Positions 41,158-53,301 of a stretch of DNA of 64,000 nt are shown in pieces (position 1 is the first letter of the stretch; every line of letters starts with the position of its first letter). The position numbers were made by a program, and so were the translations under genes. Below the pieces are notes generated by a model that saw nothing but the letters and a program-made list of their open reading frames with translations, ran no database searches and was not told the DNA's origin. The DNA comes from Rotaria macrura. Lineage: Eukaryota > Rotifera > Eurotatoria > Philodinida > Philodinidae. The stretch lies in assembly GCA_900239685.1 (NCBI GenBank), contig OENT01000067.1:185468-249467 (forward strand), written 5' to 3'.

Positions 41158-42367
41158 TTATTTATGTAGAAGAAATTCGACAAAATCATTATAGTTAATG
41201 GAACCTGTTTTACTTGGATCTGCTTGACTAATCATGTCATCGGCTTCATCTTCAGTCAGTTCGTGATCCCATAACTAAAACTAGCATGATTATTCATTTG
41301 AAATCAATCTATTTTTAACTTACTCTAACAAACCGTTTAAGTTCGTTAGCATTAATTGTTCCGTTACCATCTTTATCGAAAACTTGAAATGTTTGTCGCA
41401 ATTCTTCTTCTAAGTCTTGTGCATTGACATGTGTAGTCATAATTGATATAAATTCTCTCATATCAATACCACCTGAATGATCTTCATCGGCTGAACCAAC
41501 CAATAGTTGAGCTTCGTGTTCATCGAAATTCATATCTTTGAATGAGAACAATTAAGAACGTACACGATAAGGAAACTCGTTCTTTCGACTAATAGATCAT
41601 TTTGAAGTCTCAAAATTATGTTCATCATTGAGACTCAAATGAGTTATACATAGTTTGACAAGAATGAAAACTCTTGACCTATAAATCAGATGGTTTGGAA
41701 TGTTTCTCGATCTAGTTCGTGTTAACTTCATATTCCTCCATGCTAGGAACCAATAGAAAGGTGCGCATTTTCGAATTTTGGCACTCAAAATTTCTATATA
41801 GACTAATCCTAACAGAACTAGATTTTATTCAAAATTTCAAGCAATACGCAATGTTCCAATTCGAAAACACAGGTATGATAAAAGCTTATATTCTTTGGAA
41901 TTTATCTGAAGCACTTTTTATCCCAAGAAGTAAAAACAAATAGAACTATTGTAATCTGTCATATGATAACTATTCAATTCAAGTTTTATAATTATCATCG
42001 TTACGTCATTGCAAGTCACAATGTTCAGATGAACTAAAGCATCGACTGAAAAACAAACCCTCTAAAGCCAGTGTTCTTATCATAACTCAATAGAGTCTAT
42101 GTGATACATATTGTTGAGATTTCAAAAATGATAAATTACTTCATGCGTTTCCTTCATGACTTTTCTTTTCTTCATCACATTGAAAGTACCTGCTGCTTGC
42201 GCAACACGAATGATATCATTCGAACATACGTAACCTTTCGATTGTGAATCCAAAAGGCTAAAAGCAGCTTGAAAGTCTTGTTCGGTTTCAGTTGATAATT
42301 CACTAGATACGGAGAAGTTTCGAGCCCGTGTGGAATCTGCTAATTCGTTTGTACTTGGCGTATTCAT
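41158..42367 (-). CDS. Centrin/calmodulin-like EF-hand protein
   Basis: Three exons (42367-42190, 41535-41324, 41274-41158) join in frame to 168 residues, the size of a centrin. After a 25-residue Ser/Thr-rich head come four EF-hand positions: EF1 (LLDSQSKGYVCSND) is degenerate, EF2 (DEDHSGGIDMRE) and EF3 (DKDGNGTINANE) have canonical loops, and EF4 (DPSKTGSINYND) is weak. The head-plus-four-EF layout and the FQVFDKDGNGTINANELKRF block fit the caltractin/centrin family, which acts at basal bodies and centrioles, but calmodulin-like proteins are not excluded. The terminal FVEFLLHK lacks the usual centrin KKT-S/L-Y ending. Exon 2 begins by splitting the EF1-EF2 linker; phases agree. Confidence 0.82.
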
Positions 42368-42719
42368 AGTTAATTTTCTAAAACTGAACTAGATAGTAAG
42401 TTAATCTTTCTTTTTTCTTTTCATAATGGCGAATAATATCTCTCGCATATACTACTAAACACAAACACATCAAAGAAAAGTAAAAGATGAGCATAGAATA
42501 ACATTTGATTTAGAACAAACAGATAGCAAATGAAAGGAAAAGTAATTCGACTGATAAAAACAGACATGTGAATTTTAATCTTTCTCTTCAATCGAGAAAT
42601 AACATAAATAAAAAGAGAAAGCAGTATAAAAGCTTTTTGCGATGTATCTATACATATATAGGAGAATTTATTGTATGCAACTGTTCCGGAATGAGAATGC
42701 TCCGTTTTATATTGATTGT
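42368..42719. other. Intergenic, centrin-like promoter and DNAJB 3' UTR
   Basis: 352 bases separate two minus-strand genes. No separate gene; small frames on both strands are shadows or chance. Confidence 0.55.
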
Positions 42720-44473
42720 TCATTTAATTGCTTGTAAAACTCCATTGACTTTTCTTGATGTTACTCTGCCATCTTCTTCAATTGTTTCTGTTGTCTGACC
42801 ATTTTCTTCAATTCTGAGAAGAAGAAAAAGCAATGAAAATTATATTTACTAATGTTCTTGTGTTTATTCATTTCTTAGTCTATTACCTTGTGGTGACAAT
42901 ATGACGACCATTGACTATTTTAGTTGATTTCGTTGTTTTCTTCGATATTGGTCGGGAATTTCCACTACTGAAAACAAAAATACAAATATCGTCATTTTTC
43001 TAAGAGATTTTTACTAACGAACCCAAATGAGAAATTAACTGAGGATATAGATCCAACATTATGTCCACCGAAACCATGATCAAATGGATCATGATCGAAT
43101 AAAGACATTCGCATCGGAGCAAACATATGATCAAATAAAGCCATTTGTTGTCGATGTGGATCACGTCGTGTTGATGATGAATTTGAATTTCCAAAACGAT
43201 GATGACGACTATGTAAGTTACCGAATGGATTCATACCAAATCCTAAAATGTAAGAGCATTGTGTTTTTATTACATCGATACATTCGAATTGCTAGGTTTT
43301 CGTTCATGTCATGCGCATGTCAAACATCATTCGGGATAGTTCTAATTTTGGGAATGACAAAGAAAGATTAGAAAAGACGAAAAGAAAGACAATAAGGAAA
43401 GGGCTCCGTTATTTGCCAATTGTTTTTATCTCTCACCAAAATGAAAAACTTGGCGTGTCCATTTGTCTAGAAAATGGAATGAGTTCAAAAATAAAGTAGT
43501 TCATATAAGAACTTTGCGTAGTTTCAAATTTAATATTAATCAATTAAAACTTGGTTTAACTTACCGAAATCATCATCCATACCAAAGTGCGACATGAATT
43601 GTTCGAATATATCAAATGGATTGTGAAAATGAAATGTACGATTGAGAAAATCTTCTGAAAATCTTGAATAGCCACCATTCGATGAATATGAATTGCTGCT
43701 ATGACCATTCGATAGACCTGCTCGTCCCAATTGATCATATTTTCGACGTTTATCTTCTACAATATATTTTAAAATTAAACATGAATCATTCTCTATCAAA
43801 AATAATAGTTATCTTTCAATAATTAAAAATCTCTCATAAAAAATGTTTTCTTTTTCTTTACGAAAATTCTAATTGATTTATGTCAATGCAAATATCTGTA
43901 ACCATTTGGCAATAATAATAGATCAATTATACATTCAATGTAGTAAGATACAAGCAATCATGAAATTCGTTAGTTGAACATACATTAAATGAAAGTGGTG
44001 AGTTTCTGTTTTTTTCAACAGTGATATTATGAAATTGATAGACAAACTGATTATTTAGTTACTGTAAACTAACCTCGCCTTCATGAAAGGAATAATGTAG
44101 ACGACTAATGTTTATGGTATTTTCAATATTCAATATAGTTCATACATATGTCAACTTACTATCAGATAAAACTTCATAGGCTTCAGAAATTAATTTAAAT
44201 TTGTCTTCAGCTTGTTTTTTATTCGAAAGATTTTTATCCGGATGCCACTAAAAAGTATCATATGAAAAAAAAATATGACACAACAATATTTGCAATATAG
44301 ATTTACTTTTAAAGCTAATCGACGATACCTAAAATAACACAAACAAATTATGTACAAAAATAGACTTTTATTCAGATAGAATAAAACAAAACAAAAAGAA
44401 CTACTTACGCTTTTTTGATTTCTTCATCAGTGGCTGTTTTTTCAATTTCGAGCATTTCATAGAAATCAGTCAT
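42720..44473 (-). CDS. DNAJB6-like Hsp40 co-chaperone with an apparent frameshift in the J domain
   Basis: Seven exons (44473-44409, 44328-44307, 44247-44161, 43756-43565, 43242-43023, 42967-42887, 42813-42720). The J domain starts [35 protein letters not shown], with the HPD motif that stimulates Hsp70 ATPase. A Ser/Gly/Phe/His-rich middle and a C-terminal [25 protein letters not shown] block match DNAJB6/DNAJB2-type anti-aggregation chaperones. In exon 3 a run of five A (plus-strand T at 44216-44220) sits where six are needed: upstream the frame reads LSNK, downstream [18 protein letters not shown] is one base out, and the unshifted frame soon hits TAA. All other exon phases agree, giving about 253 residues if the base is present. 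A homopolymer sequencing error is the simplest explanation, a recent pseudogene the alternative. Confidence 0.88.
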
Positions 44474-46152
44474 GGTTTTACTTTTACTATGAAATTAAAA
44501 AAGAAACATAGATAAAGAATATATTCGTTTCCAATTCATATTATTCATAATTTGTTTTTCATTTATATTTTTTTCCTTCTATTAGATACTTCATTCCTAT
44601 ATATCGTATTCTGCATCGACAAAAAAACAAGCCTCCATACTTATTAGGTATTGGTCTAACCGTCGATGTTTAGTTATAGGAGTATGTGTCTCGATGAAGA
44701 ACGAGAAAGAAAAAGGCAAAGATATAGCTTCTTCCTTGTTTTATTAACGAGAGCTCATATCATACGATGATCATCTTTACTAGTACAAATTGATTAATCT
44801 ATGTACCTATCTTGAATTATTCGACAATGACAATGATGCTGATCAAGGAGAAATAAACCTTCACGTCACAATAATTTGTCACTATTGTGATGATCAATCT
44901 AAATTAATGACAAATCTATATATCTTATTGTCATAAGCATAGTAGAAATACCCTTGTTTCTCCAATGATGGTTGTAAATTCACTTCTAATTAAACGCAGA
45001 TATATATGTATAAATATATATATATATATATATATACGCTCACAAAAGAATAGATTAATAGATTGACAACAGATAAAAATCAATCTGAAATAGATTATGG
45101 AAAAATTCTTTTATTAATAGTGACCGTCAACAATCGATGACATAAGGTTATGGCTATTTTGGAATGTTTTCTATATAGACACTTGTCTTTTCCTGTTTTC
45201 TCCTCCATATCCTTCGCTAGCGTTTCTCCGAACATTCACCGAAAGAGATAAATGATCTGAAGCATTGTGGTGCGGTTCTTGCCTGCTGTGCGTATTTGAC
45301 AGAATTACACAGATTCTCTCTCGTTAATCTCGAAGGATCAATAAACATCGACAGACGTCAGTGGTTCTCTCGAAACATTTCCGATGACATCAATAAAAAA
45401 AAAACAATTAGAAATATCCTAGAAAATTTTTCTTTTCTAAAAACGATAAACATACACATGCGAACGCAATGAACCTAAACTATGCACCAAGTATTTTTTC
45501 ATTGTTACAACTTTTACCCTGGATAAGTGACGTCTTGACAATCATGGAAAATGTCGATGAATAAAAATACAAATTCTTACCTGTCATATAAAAGATAGTT
45601 ATCATTGGAAAATAAATAACTCGTATCTTTTCTTTTTCAAAATGACATTCAAGTATTTGACGTCAAATGATTTATAAAAAAAAAGGAAAAAAAATTGAAT
45701 GAATATTGTGTCAACTACGTCGAATATACTATTTCAAAATGAGAAATAATTGTTTTCGTACGTCCTACGTGTTTTTTGGTCATAATTTTCTTTTGATTTA
45801 TTAGAATAAGCAAAGAGCAATGACGAACAATACTCAGATGTCGGAGACGAGATGAAGGACAAACAAACAAAGCAAAACAAAATAGTTGATTGATTTTCAT
45901 TCGACATAAGTCTCACCAATCACAAAACCCAACCTCAAAATTCAATCAAATCCAAATGCATTACTATGTCGAAAAACATGCGTCATGTGCTCTAAATATG
46001 GTGATAGTTTAAAAAGATTTGCACTCACGTCAACTGACGAAATGACGTCTTGTTTCAGTTACTTGGTAGTTTTTAGTTTGAGAAATTGTATTGGTACATT
46101 TGCCGGAAAAATCTTTTAGATTTCTTTAATTTAACGACATAAGTGAGAAAAC
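44474..46152. other. Divergent intergenic region, DNAJB (-) and GABARAP (+)
   Basis: 1.7 kb containing both promoters. A TA microsatellite lies at 45001-45036. Small minus-strand frames at 45715-45919 overlap in two frames and look like chance. No clear TATA box or perfect heat-shock element array was found. Confidence 0.5.
45001..45036. repeat. TA microsatellite
   Basis: An imperfect TA run of about 36 bases, interrupted by GTATAAA, in the divergent intergenic region. Confidence 0.85.
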
Positions 46153-46728
<576 letters not shown>

Positions 46729-49700
46729 ACAAATCGTTGTTTTGTATCTAAAAATGTACATAAAAGCCTTTTCGTCTCTTTTTGCGATGATGATTCAAGA
46801 AAATAACTGCTAAAGATATTGTCGTTTGGGTCCGTATGTATATATAGATTGAAAATAATCCCTTTTGTTTTTTTCTGCTTTTTCTGTGTATGGTTTCGTC
46901 TTCATTTGTATTATTTTTTATTTCTTTTCTGCCATCATCAGTTTTGAACATATTTATTCAAGATCATAAAAAAAAATTATATGTAATATAAAAATTGGAA
47001 TGAAAAGAAAGAAACAAAGCTATAGATTGCGATAAATATCAGAAAAAGAAAACTCGTTTCCTTAATCTGAAGAAAGTCATGACCAAATAATTGAGACAAA
47101 AAAAGTCAATGAATCATATATTCAGTGGCGTGTAGCTATTACTAACTATTCATATTCGAAAATAAAAATATGATCAGTATACGTGCAACGTTTGAAGTAA
47201 TGAATTACCGAAGTTTCTCTCTCGAAGGAGAAAATTTCGAGATATCTCTATTACAGATAATGATACTGTGTGTGTGGATTCTATTTTTGATAATAGACTC
47301 ACAACCTCTAAAAATCCATAAGAATGACTCAGATATGATTAATAAGCAAAAACAACCCACTAGAATTATTCAGGAAGTGATGATTGGTGAATGTAGAAAC
47401 GTTATCTGATTATTTTTCATTACACAAATAAATTGTGAATCATACGCTTGCTTGGATATTTATTTTGTATTCGAACAGAAATTTTTTTAGTTTCGATTTC
47501 TTAACGATAGATTAACATTTGAAAATTAAAATGTGAAACTTCCCATTTAAGTCATATGATCCATGTTTCCCTTTCAAGACTAATCAATAATCATGTTTTA
47601 AAATCGATTTTTCATTTGAAATTAAGTCAAATTTAGTGGCACATAATTTCCTGATCGAATAGTCGTATATCATGAAAAATATCATGAATGTTTACAACTA
47701 TTATTCGATGATTCATTAATTGTTTACGAAACTAAGTCAATAGGTTAATTGAAAACTTCTTTACACAGATGTAAATTATCTATATTTTAATAAGAGGTCG
47801 ATTTACTATAGAGTAGATATTATCGAATGAAATTTCAAAGATAAAATAGTTTTGATATCAAAACATTGGCATACGTTCTCCTTTAAAATAAATCGATCTT
47901 CATCCGAATGCATTCAAGTCATATAGAAACCTTTCATAGATAATCAATAAACAAGTATCATGAAGTTCATTTGTTTTAATTCTTATTTTGACCTAAATTA
48001 GAAGTAGAGATCTTAGAGAAGACAGCATGTTAATTATACGACTATTTTAACACGTGATTGTCACACTTTTTCACGATCTGTGACTTACCAAATTTTCTTC
48101 AAATAGAAAAAACTCATTAGTAACAATCAAAGTTCTTCAGAGAAATCCTAGATGAACTATCAAAAGAACAGGAAATGAAGGGATCATATATATATGTATA
48201 ATGATGCCACGTTTTCACAAACCGCAAATATCAAGCTTGTATATAATTCGATAATTTTGATGAACAGAGGATACTACTGATCGATCTTATTATTGTATTA
48301 TTTAAAAACATTACTGTTAAGAAACTAGAATTTATTCATTGTACACGTCTTAGGAGATTTCGAAAAGATCTTTTCTCGTGACGAACTAATCATCTGACAT
48401 CTATTTCATTGAGAGAAATTCGATCTATGGTATAAAAGAACATTAAACAGAAAATGCTTAGATAGAAAGATGTGTTTGTTTTTTGACGCGTTGTTCCCAC
48501 TCCATATCAAGTTCATAACACTTAAATTACTGTCCATATATTAGAAAAAGTGAAATTCAAGAACTTGAGAATGTATAGGTGGGAGTGCACATGCTCGTAT
48601 GGTTACGTTGTTAGATCCTCTCCGCACTCAACGGATATGATGATCGAACACATGAGTCTATAGAAAAAAAAATCTGTGATTTAAAAGAAGATCCATCAGA
48701 AGATATGCATTGAGTTTAAAATCAACAATGATGAAATAACTTTATTTTAGAGATACGTATGATACTAGTTCAATGAATAGAGTACGAGTTTGTCAGCACT
48801 CATTTGATAAAGTTTGCAGAGACTACATATAACAATGTATTAATTACTTTTAAGCCAACCAACAGGAATATAACAGCTTCATTTCAATCAAATAAAGGCC
48901 TATGCTTTATATTTAATCGGGATCAGGAATGAAAATCAAGTTGAAGTAAACTATGATCTGTAAGAAAATAAATGAAATTCTTACTTTGCTGTATATATCA
49001 GTGGTAGACAATACAAATAACATACAATGCAAAAATCTTGACAAAAATGTCGAAATCTATTCAAGTGCCTTCATGAATTCTCAGCCAATCAAACCTTTGT
49101 TTGTTGGAAAGAACCAAGTCAGAACAATAAATTTTTCAGTAGACATAAATTTACAGAACTAATCTGAGACGGAGGAAAGACTAAACCACGTCTTGCAACT
49201 TATTTTTGCAATATGAGGCGTGTGCACATTTCAATTATTACGAGTTATAACAATCAAAATGTAGTATATCAGAAACTCTATCGATATCAACGTTGGTACA
49301 GATTTTTGATCGATTCATGATGTTTTAATTAAAAACATTTGAAACATGAGATGTATGCAATATTCAGCTTTTTTTTGTCATAGGCATCAGTGTAAAAATA
49401 CGATAGCGCCCACACTGACCCGTTTTAGGGTTATTTGTTTGAAATATGTCCACTTATGACATTTTAAGAGGTAGAAACCATTTAAAGGATGTTTTTAATC
49501 GTCGCAAAATGGTCAGAAGACCAATTTAGTTAGACTCCGTCAAAAGTACAAAGAGTAAATTAAACTTTCCGTAAAAGCATTACAAAGCACAATCGTAATA
49601 CCATAAAAATCTTCATGAAAAGCTTTTTCTGATTTGTCTTTTGATAGAAGCAAAAGATAAAAGAAATGGAAAATGATCTTCCCGACCCAACTTAAAAAAT

Positions 49701-51782
49701 CAGACATTAAGTCTTGTAAGATCAGATGAAATCGTACAAAAAATCGTGGTCTCAGACATCTCACCTCAATTCGTACTGTAAGATTCTCGTAAGATCTTAC
49801 TGTCGCATAAGATTTTCTATAATGTTATAATCAGATCTGACAGAAGAACAAGATCTGCCAAGAATTTTAGAGTAAGACTTGATGTCAGACTTTTGAGAGT
49901 AGGATTTTGGGTACAATTTTTCGTTTGATCTTACAAGATCAGATGCAGAATCTTGTCAGATCTTAGTATCTGATTGTTTGCCATGAGGATAGCTGAGTGT
50001 AAAAACATTTTTTTAGGGATGTTTACTTCTTGGTTGTTCTTTCTTCTCGGTTTCGTTCTGAAATAATATGTCTGCTAAAAAGTTTGGTGTTCGGACTTTG
50101 CTCTTTCTAACAAAAACAAAAACATTTGATTGGTTGGTAAGTTATCAAGACGGTTAAATAGATTTCGACGCTTTTACCAACACTTCTGCATCGCATGATA
50201 AGTGATTCATCAGGAATAACATTCGTTTAGTATTTGTCTTCACCGTGTTTCCTTTGTTGTGCTAGTTCTATAGAGAATCAAAAAGAAACATGACTAGGAT
50301 TGATATTATCGACGAGATTTCCTAGTGAAGACATAAGTTTCAGTTGATTTCAAAATTTCTGCAATTAGTACAAAAATCCTAGTGTTGCGAAACGAATAAA
50401 GCGAGAGTGTATATTCACTCGTACATGGAACACAGTCATTCAGTGACTCTTCTATAGTGTATTTTTCGTTTCATCGATTTCAATGGCCACTGTTACAATG
50501 AAAGTAAAAGCTGAATGAAAACAAAACTTTAACGAAGAGAATAGCAAACCGATAGATCATACTTTTTCAAACATGCTTATGATACATGATGCTAGATAGA
50601 ATGAAATACATCATTTTTTTCGTCAGATTATATTTACATGACCGATCTATAGAATATATAACTTCGACCATTTACTTAAAAAAACATCAGAAAAAAACAT
50701 TTCTTTTTTGTGATATCTTTTCAGAAAGTCCAGGACATACCTCCAATTCATAGAGTGATTGAAATAATTAATTGAATTTTCTAAGAACACCAAAATTTCA
50801 TGTGGAAAAACTTGAAAGTACCTAGACACAATAGTTTTCCAAATTATGCAAACAATTTTCGATACTGGGGACCGATAGAACATGAAATATGGATATGCCC
50901 CTATTTTAAAATAGTTTTAATGTATTCAGTAAATTGCCTATTATTAATTTTTTTTCTACGACACGTCGTTCGATGAAATCTTATAGTACACGATCAATGT
51001 GATAGATAACTCCATCTAATGTTAAAATCAAGCTTCAGATTTCAATCAAACGCTCGAAATTATACTCAACGAAATTTATTCAACAAAGCAATAATACTTC
51101 TACATATATCATTTGTAATTATAATAGCTATTCAATTTGAATAATTGAGTTTTACAAAATCATAAAAATTATATGAAGCTTCACAATACTTATCATTGAT
51201 GTAATTTTCAATTTTATCTGTACTCGTAATCAAATGACACACACTTACAGCATAAGATAAATCAGATATGGACTTTTTTTTCCATTTACATGATCTTCTA
51301 TAATCTTTGAGTTTCACATGAATATCTATGTATCGCAAAATTAATGTTCAAACTAGCAACTACTATTCATCAATCTATTTTTACACTCATGAAGTCGAAA
51401 TTCGATTATTTGCTTTCAATTATTAAAATGCGTTTAATATAATCTCACTTAAAATTCATCATTCTAAAAAAGATAGACAAATTACTACTCGATGACAAAA
51501 TGATTAATACATTTGTTTTGTGTTCACAATAGCTATATGACAGTTATGGTGATATGTTAACTATACTATTCGATGAAACTTTTGATTGTACAAATCACGA
51601 TAAACTGTATGACTATGTCCTTAGTACAATGATCATTCTTTTCTCGGTCCAGGGTTGGATCAAACTTATGCATATACATGTGAATAAATCATGTGCAGAG
51701 AAGAAAAAAAAAAGAAGAAAGAAAGAAGCAAACTGAATTTAATATATCTTATGATCATGTTATTCTACAAATAACGTAAAGC
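46729..51782. other. 5-kb region without a recognised gene
   Basis: AT-rich throughout, with only short frames (47170-47409 and 48953-49162 among the longest) and no domain. A cluster of related GATCTTAC/GTAAGATC motifs lies at about 49690-49985. Otherwise I see nothing supportable. Confidence 0.5.
49690..49985. repeat. Repeat rich in AGATCTTAC/GTAAGATCT motifs
   Basis: At least eight copies of GTAAGAT, AAGATCAGAT or AGATCTGACAG variants occur in both orientations. The left part (GTAAGATCAGATGAAATCGTAC) is partly reverse-complementary to the right part (GTACAATTTTTCG.TTGATCTTAC). It ends near TTGTCAGATCTTAG, which resembles the tip of the element at 63418. Probably a decayed inverted-repeat element. 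Confidence 0.55.
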
Positions 51783-53301
51783 ATGACTAGTAAACATCAC
51801 ATTCAATCATCCCGACGTCATCCACTTAAACGCGTACGTCTAGACAATGAAAATCAAGGATTTCTTACATCGTCAAATGGACGGATTCATAAAAAGTTTT
51901 GTGATCAATCATCTGAAGGTTGGTCTTCAACAGTTTTAAACGACAGTAGATAATATGTACAAGTTTGTTGGTTTCTTTTTTCATTGAAGATTCTGCATTT
52001 GTCGAAATCGAAAAATCATCTGATGAACGAGCATTCGATCTTTTCTATAAGTACATTATCTTCGTTTGTTAAAATTTCATAAAAAGAACATAAAAATTAT
52101 TTTTAGAGAATATTTTTCTCGATTTCGTCCTTATTTTCAGCATTATTCCATTGCTAAACAATTTATTGAACATTTATGGTCTAATATGATTGAATCATCG
52201 AAAGTATCGTTTGTGAAGAAGAAATTAAAAGAACACGGATCTTATGATGTATCCACAATCAACTGCAGTGACACAGATACATTTTCCAATGATGGTAGAA
52301 TATGAAAAAAATAGATTTGAATTACAATCTTTCTTTTTGTTATTATTAGAAAACATCTCGCAAATAAATAGATCATTCAACGAATCCAACTACAATAATT
52401 CAATATCGAATAAAAATAATAAATATAGTCGAGGTTTCATCAATGATCTGCTCGCCTATTGTAAACATTGGATAGCACCTCGATTTATTGATAAGAAGTG
52501 AATGGAATATGTTTTCTTTTGACATATTATTTGACTATTTTTGTATTGGAATAGCTCATCATCAAAGAAGATAGCCCCACTTCGTCGATCATCACGTATT
52601 CGTCGAGCACCAGTTAAATGTGTTTGCTCGACATGTGTTACAACACGTGCTAATGAAGAACATTCACCTTCACTATCAATTACTGATGCTGATCTACGTT
52701 AGTCCCCATAGAGAATTTCATCGATTTCATTAGGGAACTATAACTTAATATTTAGAACAAAAACTTTTTCAACAATTAATTGAACAGCATCATCAACTGT
52801 GAGTCAATTATCAATGATAAAAATCTTTTATTAGTTATGTTTATGTGTATTTTTTCAGAGATGATCAATATGGAAGTAAATCGAATTCATCTGTAACGAT
52901 TAACAAGGATGATCAAATAAAACTCAATGAAACAACAAATGATGATCAAATACAAGTGCCACTTTCTGAGGTTTGTATTATAAATGAATTTTTCAAATCT
53001 ACATGTATTTATATGTACAATGAAATAGATCATCGAGGAAACAACAAATCTGACATCATCGCCAACGATTCTTCCGTTGGTAGCGCAAAGCAATAATGAT
53101 GATCTATTACCATCATTGTCGAATTCATCACTGAATTTATCGATTGATTCTGGAACAATGTCGAATGAAAAAACTCCATTAGTAATGTCTGAGTCATCAC
53201 CAACGAATGAACTTCCAGTACGTCGCACATATGTGATTTTGACGGAACTTGATGAACCCTTCTTTGGTCCTTATCCGATTGAGTTTACTATAACAATTTA
53301 A
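51783..53301 (+). CDS. Orphan nuclear-type protein with HMG-box-like segment
   Basis: Eight exons (51783-51918, 51990-52050, 52107-52294, 52350-52497, 52555-52697, 52756-52798, 52859-52970, 53029-53301) join in frame to 367 residues, which supports a real gene. I do not recognise the family. The N terminus has a basic PLKRVRLD, a possible nuclear localisation signal. Residues about 60-105 (ERAFDLFYKEYFSRFRPYFQHYSIAKQFIEHLWSNM) have the aromatic and helix spacing of an HMG box, with a typical Trp, but lack a clear Pro start. A basic LRRSSRIRRAP stretch is followed by a C-x-C-x-x-C group (CVCSTC). The last 140 residues are acidic, Ser/Asn rich and probably disordered, ending in a hydrophobic, conserved-looking LDEPFFGPYPIEFTITI. 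A chromatin or DNA-binding role is a guess. Confidence 0.75.

Noticed and set aside
42139..42189. Extension of centrin-like exon 1 to 42140 (AGTFNVMKKRKV...)
   Set aside because: Ending the exon at 42190 (G before GTACTT) keeps the frame and gives a normal EF1-EF2 linker; the extended version cannot be spliced in phase.
42992..43799. Several plus-strand and alternate minus-strand frames over the DNAJB gene
   Set aside because: They are shadows of the His/Ser/Phe-rich coding exons 4 and 5 of the DNAJB6-like gene.
45180..45400. Heat-shock elements upstream of the DNAJB gene
   Set aside because: GAACATTC-type pairs occur, but no run of three correctly spaced nGAAn units was found, so chance is as likely.
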